Shown in pieces: positions 16,628-24,790 of a stretch of DNA of 64,000 nt. This DNA is from UBA7067 sp051880615. Its GTDB lineage: Bacteria; Bacillota; Clostridia; Oscillospirales; Acutalibacteraceae. The notes beneath the pieces are model-generated. The model was not told where the DNA came from and did not search any database. It saw nothing but the letters and a program-made list of their open reading frames with translations. Location: NCBI GenBank assembly GCA_051880615.1, contig JBJEOH010000012.1:3489-67488 (forward strand). Reading direction: 5' to 3'. Numbering within the stretch: position 1 is the stretch's first letter; every line of letters begins with the position of its first letter. A program made the position numbers and the translations under genes.

Positions 16628-18310
16628 ATGAAAAAAAGAACAAGGGCAATATCAATTCTGCTTGCACTGATTATGCTTATCACCGTATGCCCGATAACGG
16701 CTGTGACAGCCTCAGCCGCCGACGAAACCGTTTACACCTGCGGCATTTATGAATACACCCTGACGGACAAGGGTGCGGCTATTGTAGGCTGTAACGGCAC
16801 AGACAGGAGTTTGACAATACCGTCCACGCTCGACGGCAACAAGGTTGTCGAAATCGGAAAGTGCGTATTTTTAGGCGCTCAGCTTGACAGCCTGACAATT
16901 CCCGAGGGCATCACGACTATCCGTCAGCTTGCCTTGGCTGACAGCAGTATTACGGACATCAGCTTTCCGAAAAGCCTGAAGACTGTTGAGGAAGGCGCCT
17001 TTGATGATGCGGCTTTCTTTGTTGAAGCAAAAAAGAAAAGTGATTTCTACATTGTCGGCAACGGCTTGCTGTACTGGTACAACAAAAATAATTTGAACAT
17101 CGTTGTTCCCGACACTGTAAAGACGATACCCGAATGGCTTTTCAATAACTGCTTTGCGGATACTGTTGTTCTGTCCGAGAACATAACCGAAATACCCGTA
17201 GGGGCATTCCGTGACTCTGAGTTCACTTCAATCACGCTCGGCTCAAAGGTAAGGTATATATACTATTACGCATTTGCCGACTGCGCTAATCTTGAGAGCA
17301 TAACCATACCCGACAGTGTGCAGTGGGTAGCCTATAAAGCATTCCAGAACTGCACCTCCCTTAAAAATGTTGACCTCGGCAAAATACAGGACATCGGATC
17401 ATCGCTTTTTGAAAACTGCACAAGCCTTGAAAGCCTTACATTGCCCGATGGTATAATCGAAATCTGTGACGCTGCATTTAAGGGCTGTACGGCTCTTGAT
17501 AATCTTGTTATACCCGATGGCTGCACCCTGATAGACAAGTATGCTTTTCAGGACTGCACATCGCTCAAAAACCTGACTGTTCCCAAAAGCGTCAAGACCA
17601 TAGAGGGATACGCATTTGATAATACTCCTTTTCTTGAAAATCACCGTGAGAAGTTTGTCGTACTCGGTGACGAAGTGCTTGTGAAGTATAACGGCACTGA
17701 CAGAAAAGTGAATATTCCTGACGGCGTAAAGAAAATTGCTCCGAATGTTTTTTACAGAAACGAAATTATCGAGCAGGTTACAATACCCGATACCGTAACG
17801 GAAATAGGCAACTGTGCTTTTGATTCAAGCGGAATAAGGGAGCTGAAGCTGCCGAAAAACCTTGAAATAATAGGCTTGTCAGCGTTCAGGAACTGCAATA
17901 ACCTTACCGAGGTTGCCATACCAGGTTCGGTCAGATTAATTAAAGAACAGGCTTTTTTCTTGTGCAGTAGCTTAAAGACAATCGTGGTGCCAAGGAGTGT
18001 TGAGGAGATCAGAATACACGCATTTACGATTACTTGGTGCGATGACGAAGCTGTGGTTTATGGCTTTGACGGCTCGTATATTCAGCAGTATGCGGCGGAA
18101 AAAGATCTTACATTCTCGGTACTGCCTGACGAGGGCGACATAAACGCCGACGGTAAGGTCAGCCTTATCGACGCCGTAACAGCACAAAAGGCGGCGATTA
18201 AGCTTATTACCTTAAATATAATCGACACAGCCGTTGCTGATATAAACGGCGATCTTAGCGTGACAATGTTCGATGCAATCTCAATACAGAAGCTGTCACT
18301 CCACTCTTAA
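16628..18310 (+). CDS. Secreted BspA-type leucine-rich-repeat protein with dockerin, copy B
   Basis: A 560-residue tandem paralogue of the preceding gene, nearly identical over long stretches (same signal peptide, same first ~110 residues with few changes). Differences concentrate on scattered LRR surface positions, for example 'HSYAFTNC' against 'YYYAFADC', and 'TSSAFRFCSNITEVSIP'-like segments against 'LSAFRNCNNLTEVAIP'. The dockerin is conserved (DINADGKVSLIDAVTAQKA; DINGDLSVTMFDAISIQKL). Only 32 bases separate the genes and GGGGG at 16615-16619 is the SD, so they may be co-transcribed. The pattern fits duplication followed by divergence of a binding surface. Confidence 0.9.
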   Translation: MKKRTRAISILLALIMLITVCPITAVTASAADETVYTCGIYEYTLTDKGAAIVGCNGTDRSLTIPSTLDGNKVVEIGKCVFLGAQLDSLTIPEGITTIRQLALADSSITDISFPKSLKTVEEGAFDDAAFFVEAKKKSDFYIVGNGLLYWYNKNNLNIVVPDTVKTIPEWLFNNCFADTVVLSENITEIPVGAFRDSEFTSITLGSKVRYIYYYAFADCANLESITIPDSVQWVAYKAFQNCTSLKNVDLGKIQDIGSSLFENCTSLESLTLPDGIIEICDAAFKGCTALDNLVIPDGCTLIDKYAFQDCTSLKNLTVPKSVKTIEGYAFDNTPFLENHREKFVVLGDEVLVKYNGTDRKVNIPDGVKKIAPNVFYRNEIIEQVTIPDTVTEIGNCAFDSSGIRELKLPKNLEIIGLSAFRNCNNLTEVAIPGSVRLIKEQAFFLCSSLKTIVVPRSVEEIRIHAFTITWCDDEAVVYGFDGSYIQQYAAEKDLTFSVLPDEGDINADGKVSLIDAVTAQKAAIKLITLNIIDTAVADINGDLSVTMFDAISIQKLSLHS

Positions 18311-18329
18311 AACTCCACTTAAAAAACAA

Positions 18330-18369
18330 CCGTACAGCAGGGTGAAAACCTGTGCTGTGCGGTTTTTTT
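18330..18369 (+). terminator. Terminator after the LRR pair
   Basis: CCGTACAGCAGG and CCTGTGCTGTGCGG form a long stem with one bulge, followed by seven T (18363-18369). Between here and the next promoter (18370-18491) I see no gene. Confidence 0.85.
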
Positions 18370-18491
18370 CTGCGCAATATTCCCCTTGTTACTGCGGTTA
18401 TATCTCCTGACTTGATTATTTTGTATGGACTGCACAGAGTATGCAAGCGTATTTCTCTATTGTTTTGGTAGGCATTTTTTTAACACGAATA

Positions 18492-18521
18492 TTGACATAT
18501 ATTGGAAAACGGTGATAAAAT
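18492..18521 (+). promoter_or_regulatory. Sigma-A promoter for the large dockerin protein
   Basis: TTGACA at 18492-18497 and TAAAAT at 18516-18521 with an 18-base spacer. The mRNA would have a ~110-base leader before ATG 18640. Confidence 0.65.
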
Positions 18522-18639
18522 TAATATGAATAGATATGGTAATGTTGAAGTTTTTTTGTGTGTTCGCACAATTCAGTGCCTATTTTGAGCCTGAACACAA
18601 CACTTCAGCCTGAATTATTATTTGAAAGGACTGATAATT

Positions 18640-21600
18640 ATGAAACGCGCTTCTCTACGACTCACGGCAATTATCTTAACCCTGCTGCTCTGCTTTACCT
18701 GCCTGCCTGTTGCGGCGGCAGACACAGAGGAAGCTGAAAGCTCCACCTGCGTTTATCTGTCGGATATTGAGTATCAGAGCGCCAACATAGGCTACGGTAC
18801 GCTGCACCTTGACGGGAATATGAACGATGAGCAAAGCTCGCTTATCGTTGACGGCAGCCGACTCTATTTTGACAAGAGCATTACGGCTCACGCATCGTCA
18901 ACACTTGTTTACAGTCTTTCGGGCTATGAGCAGTACCAATACTTTACCTCGCAGATAGGCATTGACGCATCGCAAGGCTCAAAGGGAAATGCGATATTCC
19001 ATATCTATACCTCGGCTGACGGCAGCGAATGGACTGAGGTTTATGTCAGCGGCGCGCTGACAGCCGCGAGCGAATCCGAGTTTGTGTCGGTTGATATATC
19101 ACAGGCTGCATATTTAAAGCTTTATGCGGATTCAAACGGCGGCAACGGCAACGACCACACAACCTTTGCAGATGCAAAGCTTTCAAATTCACCTCAGGGC
19201 TTTGAGGGCGGAAGTGCGGTTTTAAAGACCGTTGAGGAGTACGACGAAATACTCAGTACATATAAAAACGGCAGCACAGATTACCTTGCTCTGCTTGATA
19301 ATGCGCAGTTTGTGCATACGCTGTTTCAGCGCACCTTCACGGCAAATGCTGGTTACAGAACGCTCAGCGTTTTGTGTAGCCGTGATTCAAAGTATGAGCA
19401 GATTATCGACTGGCTGCTTAATGACGAGGAGGCTCTGTCACTGTATATAACAGGCGGAGAGCCTTGCGGCTCGTACCAGAAATCCTTGGATGTTCTGTAT
19501 GACCTTTACACCGCACACGGCGAGGATATGAACGATACCGAATACGGCTCGCTCTACAAAAAGATGATAATAACGCTGTCGCTTACTCATTCGGAAACTG
19601 TGTATGCGTGGTATGACGCTACAATGATTTCAGACCCTGTTTACCGCTACGAGATATACAAACAGCTCCACAGCGACGGACTTCTCTGGAATGATATTTT
19701 TGAAAACCTCACCGTTGAGGAAATGCGTTGGGTGCTGAACGCGCAGATAAGAGATGACGAAATTGTTGCGCTCAATACATATGTCAGAGAGAACAATTCG
19801 CTGACAGACTTCACATACCAAAACTGGTGCAATATCAACGGATATACTTATATCGAGTACACCTTTGATTATTCCTACCCCGAGCACGCAAGCATTTTTG
19901 ATGTTTTTGAACAGGGCGCTGTCTGCGGCGGAATATCAAAATCAAGCGTGAATATCCGTCAGGTGTTCGGTATTCCCGGTGCGGCAATCGGTCAGCCGGG
20001 TCACTGCGCGTGGCTCGATTACAGATTCACAGACAACGACTCGGTTTGCTATATAGGCAACGATGTTTCAGGCTGGACAAAATCTGAACGCGGCGAGAGA
20101 ATGCCGTGCGGCTGGGGCTCTGCCGCTTGGAAAACAAACGGCTACTCCGTATGCTACGCCCTGCTGTCACAGTCGGCTTTGAACGATGAGGAAAACTATG
20201 ACAAGGCTTTAAAGCTCAACGCAATGGCTGGTGCTTTCCCCGATGAGGCGGAGGCTATATCCAAGGCGGCTATCGGCGTTCAGAATATAAATCTTGACTC
20301 TCTCTATAACCTTGTTATGTCTGTGAGCAAACGCTCGGCAACTGAGAGCGAATGTCTTGAATTGATTGAGCTTATTGAGGATAATTTCTACGGCTATCCT
20401 CTGCCGATGTGGGATTTGATTAATCTTGTCAAGACGAACTGCAATGTTTCGTCTGACATTGCAACGGCTGAAATTATGCTTTCATCACACGAGGCACTGC
20501 TCAAGGGTGCAAATATCACCGCTGAGCAGTCAACTCAGCCCGGTCCCTGCAAGGTGATTGCCAACGATATTTTGTCTAAGAATTCGTTTGCGCTTGCTTC
20601 ATTCTCGTTAAGCGGAGAAAATGCAGGAGCGTTGAGCCTTAGCAATGTGTTCAGTGACAGCGCGGTGCTTGAATACAGCCTTGACGGCGGCGAAAGCTGG
20701 AACAGTGCAAATGCCCTTTCAACTGTATTGACAGATGAACAGCTTGCCCTTGTCAATGACGAGGATAATATTCTCGTCCGCCTTGAGGGTATGGAAAATT
20801 ACGATACAATCGACATTTCAAAGGCGGCAACTCCGACAAATCTCTACAACAATGACCTTGAAAACAGGGTTATCAACGCCAATGAAACTATGGAGTGGAG
20901 CTTTGACCAAACCGAGTGGACTTCGTTTGCAGACTCAGCTCCCGACTTAAGCGGCGACAAGACGGTGTATGTTCGTGTTGCAACCTCAGGCACTGCATTT
21001 GCAAGTGACGCTGTTGAGCTTAGCTACACAGCAGACGCTTCCAATCTTCAGAAGTCCTACATTACGCTCGACAGGGTTTCTGTTGTAAGCTGTTCGACAG
21101 AGGCGGCAAACCACGGCGAATACGCCTACAAGTCTATCGACGGCAATATTAACACATTCTGGCACACAAACTGGACGAGTAACTCCGATTTGGACAGATA
21201 TATTATCTTTGAGCTTGATGAGGTGACAAAGCTGTCGGCGATTGACTATGTTCCCCGTCAGGACGCCAACAACGGCAGATTCACAAGCTGTGAGGTTTTC
21301 GTAAGCCTTGACGGCGAAAGCTGGACCTTGGCTGGCAGCGGCGAAGGCTGGGCGGTTGACCGCTCAACCAAGACGATTGTGTTTGAGCAGCCGCTTGATG
21401 CAAAATATGTCAAGGTTGTCGGCACAGCGGCATATGCTAATTTCGGCTCTGCTGCTATGATAAACTTTTATGAGGATTTATCATACATACTGGGCGATGT
21501 CAGCTTAGACGGAAAGGTAAATCTCTTTGACGCGCTGCTGATTTCAAGGCATAATCTGCATTTTGAACAATTAACAGACACCGCACTCCTTGCAGCCGAT

Positions 21601-21714
21601 GTAAACGGCGACTCAAAGGTAAACCTTGCCGACGCAATCCTCGTTCAGAGGTATGCGGCTAAAATAGATGTCAGCTACCCAATCGGTGCGGTTGTGACAC
21701 AGAGTGGAGAGTGA
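18640..21714 (+). CDS. Secreted NPCBM / transglutaminase-like / F5-8C / dockerin protein
   Basis: A 1024-residue secreted multidomain protein. Residues 1-32 are a signal peptide (MKRASLRLTAIILTLLLCF). Residues ~40-200 resemble an NPCBM carbohydrate-binding domain (YLSDIEYQSANIGYGTLHLDG). Residues ~390-510 carry a transglutaminase-like catalytic pattern: Cys429 in AVCGGISKSS, His455 in GHCAWLDY and Asp460. Residues ~800-945 look like an F5/8C (discoidin, CBM32-like) domain (YKSIDGNINTFWHTNW). The C-terminus is a type I dockerin (GDVSLDGKVNLFDALLISRH; DVNGDSKVNLADAILVQRY). The enzyme could be a peptidase or cross-linking enzyme acting on glycoproteins; that is inference. The last residues (VTQSGE) are encoded by the downstream repeat. 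Confidence 0.82.
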   Translation: MKRASLRLTAIILTLLLCFTCLPVAAADTEEAESSTCVYLSDIEYQSANIGYGTLHLDGNMNDEQSSLIVDGSRLYFDKSITAHASSTLVYSLSGYEQYQYFTSQIGIDASQGSKGNAIFHIYTSADGSEWTEVYVSGALTAASESEFVSVDISQAAYLKLYADSNGGNGNDHTTFADAKLSNSPQGFEGGSAVLKTVEEYDEILSTYKNGSTDYLALLDNAQFVHTLFQRTFTANAGYRTLSVLCSRDSKYEQIIDWLLNDEEALSLYITGGEPCGSYQKSLDVLYDLYTAHGEDMNDTEYGSLYKKMIITLSLTHSETVYAWYDATMISDPVYRYEIYKQLHSDGLLWNDIFENLTVEEMRWVLNAQIRDDEIVALNTYVRENNSLTDFTYQNWCNINGYTYIEYTFDYSYPEHASIFDVFEQGAVCGGISKSSVNIRQVFGIPGAAIGQPGHCAWLDYRFTDNDSVCYIGNDVSGWTKSERGERMPCGWGSAAWKTNGYSVCYALLSQSALNDEENYDKALKLNAMAGAFPDEAEAISKAAIGVQNINLDSLYNLVMSVSKRSATESECLELIELIEDNFYGYPLPMWDLINLVKTNCNVSSDIATAEIMLSSHEALLKGANITAEQSTQPGPCKVIANDILSKNSFALASFSLSGENAGALSLSNVFSDSAVLEYSLDGGESWNSANALSTVLTDEQLALVNDEDNILVRLEGMENYDTIDISKAATPTNLYNNDLENRVINANETMEWSFDQTEWTSFADSAPDLSGDKTVYVRVATSGTAFASDAVELSYTADASNLQKSYITLDRVSVVSCSTEAANHGEYAYKSIDGNINTFWHTNWTSNSDLDRYIIFELDEVTKLSAIDYVPRQDANNGRFTSCEVFVSLDGESWTLAGSGEGWAVDRSTKTIVFEQPLDAKYVKVVGTAAYANFGSAAMINFYEDLSYILGDVSLDGKVNLFDALLISRHNLHFEQLTDTALLAADVNGDSKVNLADAILVQRYAAKIDVSYPIGAVVTQSGE

Positions 21715-21848
21715 AGAGTGAAGAGTGGAGAGGGTGCGGTGTAAGCACCGCAAAGAATAAAGAATAAATAATAAAGAATAATTGTGGTTGTCGCCGCAAG
21801 CGGCTCTTTAAATAAAAAGTAGAGTCGAGCAGAATAAAACGAGAATAA
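21700..21848. repeat. Composite interspersed repeat, copy 5
   Basis: CAGAGTGGAGAGTGAAGAG units, GGTGCGGTGTAAGCACC, GTTGTCGCCGCAAGCGGC, GCTCTTTAAATAAAAAG and GAGTCGAGCAGAATAAAACG. Its first ~15 bases encode the end of the preceding protein. Confidence 0.8.
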
Positions 21849-21854
21849 ACAGTT

Positions 21855-22109
21855 GGAGCGTTTACTTTGGTGCTTATAATGCGCAGAAAGTGCATTATAA
21901 GTGCCATTAAACGCCTGCTGAAAGGTACGGAGCGGAGAGGAACTGTGGCAGGCAATTTGACAAGCGCACAAGGTTGAACGCAAAACGGGGATTCCAAAGG
22001 GGTCTCCCTTTGGTCGTTTCAAGGATTGGGGTTTTTAGGGGAAAGGGAAAATCGAAATCCCTTTCCCCTGAATCAGTTTTTGCTTACTTTTTTCTGATAA
22101 AAAAGTAAG
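21855..22109. other. Cluster of four strong hairpins, no gene
   Basis: Four separate inverted repeats in ~255 bases: (1) GGTGCTTATAATGC...GCATTATAAGTGCC at 21869-21905, inside an outer GCGTTTA...TAAACGC pair; (2) CCAAAGGG...CCCTTTGG at 21994-22013; (3) AGGGGAAAGGGA...TCCCTTTCCCCT at 22037-22069; (4) CTTACTTTTTT...AAAAAAGTAAG at 22083-22109. No coding potential seen. From 22110 to the promoter at 22247 I see nothing else. Confidence 0.7.
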
Positions 22110-22246
22110 TGCCTGCACGGCATGAGTGCAAAAGTTTTATAAAGCACCGTTGTGTATTACACTTACATTGCTTTTCTTTACGACAAAATAACCAAAAATC
22201 CTGCTAAATCTGCGGCGAATTATTTTCTTAAATCGCCGACAAATCA

Positions 22247-22275
22247 TTGACAAAACAGCACCGTAACTGTATAAT
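22247..22275 (+). promoter_or_regulatory. Consensus sigma-A promoter for DUF177-rpmF
   Basis: TTGACA at 22247-22252, 17-base spacer, TATAAT at 22270-22275. Both boxes are perfect consensus. The start codon is ~45 bases downstream of the expected transcription start. Confidence 0.85.
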
Positions 22276-22324
22276 ATTATTCGGTGTTTTAATGTGCCGC
22301 AATTTGTGTTTGCGAGGTGTGCTT

Positions 22325-22819
22325 ATGCTTCTTGATTTGAAGAGCGTTTTCCTTAATGAGGGAGTTCACCGCCTTGCAGATTATAAGCTTGATTTAAGCT
22401 CAGTTGCGGTTGACGGAGTTAACCCCATGCCTGAGCCTGTGGCTGTGACGGCTGAGGCGGTTAACACGGCAGGAACTGTAAGACTTATTATTAAAGCTGA
22501 ATTCTTATACTCCCGTCCGTGCGACCGTTGCTTTTCGCTGACCGACACGAATATGTCCTTGGAATTTGGGCATAATCTTGTTGTTTCCCTAAGCGGCGAC
22601 AGTAATGACGACTACATTGAAGTGCCTGATTACACGCTTGATTTAGACGAGCTTGTAACAACCGATATTTTGCTGGAGCTTCCGCTGAAATACTTATGCA
22701 GGGAGGACTGCAGGGGCTTGTGCCAACGCTGCGGTAAAAACCTGAATGACGGCGAATGTAATTGCAGCAAAACCGCAACAGACCCTCGCCTTGAGGTTCT
22801 GAGGCAGTTATTGAATTAA
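22325..22819 (+). CDS. DUF177 / YceD-family protein
   Basis: A 164-residue member of the DUF177 (YceD) family, proteins linked to 23S rRNA or ribosome assembly and usually found upstream of rpmF, as here. Family landmarks are CDRCF near residue 60, DELVTTDILLELPLKYLC, and the Cys-rich C-terminal DCRGLCQRCGKNLNDGECNC, a probable zinc site. ATG 22325 with GAGGTG at 22312-22317; an in-frame extension from 22247 would begin inside the promoter and is rejected. It is co-transcribed with L32 from the consensus promoter at 22247. Confidence 0.85.
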   Translation: MLLDLKSVFLNEGVHRLADYKLDLSSVAVDGVNPMPEPVAVTAEAVNTAGTVRLIIKAEFLYSRPCDRCFSLTDTNMSLEFGHNLVVSLSGDSNDDYIEVPDYTLDLDELVTTDILLELPLKYLCREDCRGLCQRCGKNLNDGECNCSKTATDPRLEVLRQLLN

Positions 22820-22866
22820 GAGTAAATGCTCGAAATACAAATACTACTTTAAGGAGGCGCTGAATA

Positions 22867-23049
22867 ATGGCAGTACCGAAGAACAAAACTTCAAAACAGA
22901 GAAAGAATACAAGAAGATCAAATGTATGGAAGCTTTCTGCTCCTGCTCTTGCAAAGTGCACAAACTGCGGCGAATATAAGCTTGCTCACAGAGTTTGCCC
23001 GAACTGCGGCTACTACAACGGCAGAGAAGTAGTTAAAAAGGACGCTTAA
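22867..23049 (+). CDS. rpmF: 50S ribosomal protein L32
   Basis: A 60-residue L32 with the classic MAVPKNKTSKQRKNTRRSN start and a zinc ribbon CTNCGEYK...CPNCGYYNG, so it is the zinc-binding (C+) form. Structural protein of the large ribosomal subunit. SD AAGGAGG at 22851-22857. It follows DUF177 by 47 bases and is followed by a strong terminator. Confidence 0.97.
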   Translation: MAVPKNKTSKQRKNTRRSNVWKLSAPALAKCTNCGEYKLAHRVCPNCGYYNGREVVKKDA

Positions 23050-23068
23050 TTATTTTTACGACACAAAG

Positions 23069-23101
23069 GCGGAGAGGAAGGCAAAACCTCTCCGCTTTTT
23101 T
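23069..23101 (+). terminator. Terminator after rpmF
   Basis: GCGGAGAGG (23069-23077) pairs with CCTCTCCGC (23087-23095), followed by six T. Confidence 0.88.
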
Positions 23102-23103
23102 AC

Positions 23104-23130
23104 TTGAGAGTTGAGAGGGGAGAGTGGAGC
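23104..23130. repeat. Short repeat arm acting as leader of the DUF512 gene
   Basis: TTGAGAGTTGAGAGGGGAG and GAGTGGAGC. It ends six bases before the ATG at 23137, and its GGGGAG/GTGGAG units are the only SD-like sequence for that gene. Confidence 0.7.
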
Positions 23131-23136
23131 GTACAA

Positions 23137-24450
23137 ATGCCTGTATTAATAAAAGCTGTCACAAAGGGCGGTCGATGCGACAAAGCCGGTGTAAAGTCGG
23201 GGGAGAAGCTGCTGACAATAAACGGCGAGGAAATTGCCGATGTGCTCGACTATCGCTTTCATCAGCTTAATAGGAGCTTAACGCTTGAAATACAGAGTGA
23301 AAGCGGCGATATTCGCACCGTAGCGATTAATAAGGGTGAATACGAGGAGCTGGGGCTTGAGTTTGAAACCTATCTGATGGATAAACAGCATTCCTGCCGC
23401 AACAAGTGCATATTCTGTTTTATTGACCAGCTTCCAAAGGGTATGCGTGAAAGCCTTTATTTTAAGGACGACGATTCGCGCCTTTCGTTCCTGTTCGGCA
23501 ATTATGTCACGCTCACAAACATTACCGAGCACGAGATTGAAAGAATAATAAAGCTGCACATAAGCCCGATTAATGTGTCTGTGCACACAACAAACCCCGA
23601 GCTTAGGTGCAAAATGCTGAACAACCGCTTTGCAGGAAAGGCACTTGATATATTAAAACGCTTTGCCGACGGCGGAATAATGATAAACTGCCAGATTGTG
23701 TCCTGCCCCGATATTAATGACGGACAGGAGCTTGACAGGACTCTTGACGATCTGGAACGCCTGTTCCCGCAGATTGAGAGCATCGCCGTTGTGCCTGTCG
23801 GACTTACAGCACACCGCGAGGGGCTGTATCCGCTTAAGTCATACACAAAGGAAACAGCTGAGAAAACCCTTGAACAAATCGAAAAAAGGGGAGAGCAGTT
23901 CCTCAAAAAATACGGCAGGAGAATAGTCTTTGCCTCTGATGAGTTCTATTTAAAGGCGCAAAGAGAGCTGCCCGACGCCGATTTTTACGAGGGCTTTATG
24001 CAGCTTGAGGACGGCGTGGGACTGCTTTCGTGTCTTAAAGATGAATTTGAATGGGCGCTTGAAGAAGCACAGCCGTCCGATATAAAACGAAAGGTCACGC
24101 TTGCCTGCGGCAAAGCACCCGAAGCGTTTTTGCGTGGTCTGCTTGCAGGAATGGGCGAAAAGTTTCCGAATATAACGGTGCAGGTTATCGGGATTGAGAA
24201 CAGGTTTTTCGGCGGCGAGGTTGATGTTACAGGGCTTGTTACAGGCGGCGATTTGATAAAACAGCTTAAAGGCAGAGATTTGGGCGATGAGCTGATTATT
24301 TCAAGCTCAATGCTGCGCCGTGAGGGAGATTTGTTTTTAGACGATGTTTCAACCGACGATGTTGAACGGGAGCTTGATATAAAGCTTTCGGCTGCTCCGA
24401 ATGACGGACAGGCGTTGCTCAACACTATTGTGTTGCGCAATGAAGAATGA
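23137..24450 (+). CDS. DUF512 family PDZ / radical-SAM-like protein
   Basis: A 437-residue DUF512 protein. An N-terminal PDZ-like segment (residues ~1-65: GGRCDKAGVKSGEKLLTING) precedes a radical-SAM-like core with the cluster motif CRNKCIFCFIDQ (CxxxCxxC) at ~90-101. The C-terminal DUF512 domain follows (LACGKAPEAFLRGLL; VTGLVTGGDLI). Proteins of this type bind an iron-sulphur cluster, but the reaction is not established. In Clostridia it typically lies just upstream of der and plsY, as here. ATG 23137 is the first start after the rpmF terminator, with the SD supplied by repeat DNA. Confidence 0.85.
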   Translation: MPVLIKAVTKGGRCDKAGVKSGEKLLTINGEEIADVLDYRFHQLNRSLTLEIQSESGDIRTVAINKGEYEELGLEFETYLMDKQHSCRNKCIFCFIDQLPKGMRESLYFKDDDSRLSFLFGNYVTLTNITEHEIERIIKLHISPINVSVHTTNPELRCKMLNNRFAGKALDILKRFADGGIMINCQIVSCPDINDGQELDRTLDDLERLFPQIESIAVVPVGLTAHREGLYPLKSYTKETAEKTLEQIEKRGEQFLKKYGRRIVFASDEFYLKAQRELPDADFYEGFMQLEDGVGLLSCLKDEFEWALEEAQPSDIKRKVTLACGKAPEAFLRGLLAGMGEKFPNITVQVIGIENRFFGGEVDVTGLVTGGDLIKQLKGRDLGDELIISSSMLRREGDLFLDDVSTDDVERELDIKLSAAPNDGQALLNTIVLRNEE

Positions 24451-24766
24451 ATATTGAATAATGAATAATTGCGGTTGTCGCCGCTGTGCGGCTCGTGCGG
24501 CTGCGCCGCAGAGTTAAGAGTGAAGAGTGAAGATGTCAGCCTGTAACGAGGTTGTAGGGAACCGGCTTGCCTGTTCCGGTTCGAGCCGATGAATGTTATA
24601 CTCTTTTATAATTTTGTTTAAAATCGCAGTAACAGCTCACACCCGGAACGGTCAAGACCGTTCCCTACGAACATACAGCCTCGTTGCGAATGAATACTTA
24701 AATCAAAGAGCCGCTGTGCGGCTCTCACCACAACTCCACTCTTCACTCTTCACTCTCCACTCTAAA
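24442..24766. repeat. Composite interspersed repeat, copy 6 (full length)
   Basis: A complete copy: GTTGTCGCCGCTGTGCGGC, GAGTGAAGAGTGAAGATG, GTTGTAGGGAACCGGCTTGC...TTCC near 24550-24574, CGGAACGGTCAAGACCGTTCC near 24643-24663, GAGCCGCTGTGCGGCTC, and CTCTTCACTCTCCACTCT. The outer GCCGC elements are also inverted. Confidence 0.88.
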
Positions 24767-24790
24767 AATAAAGGAAAGGGATGATGCGAA

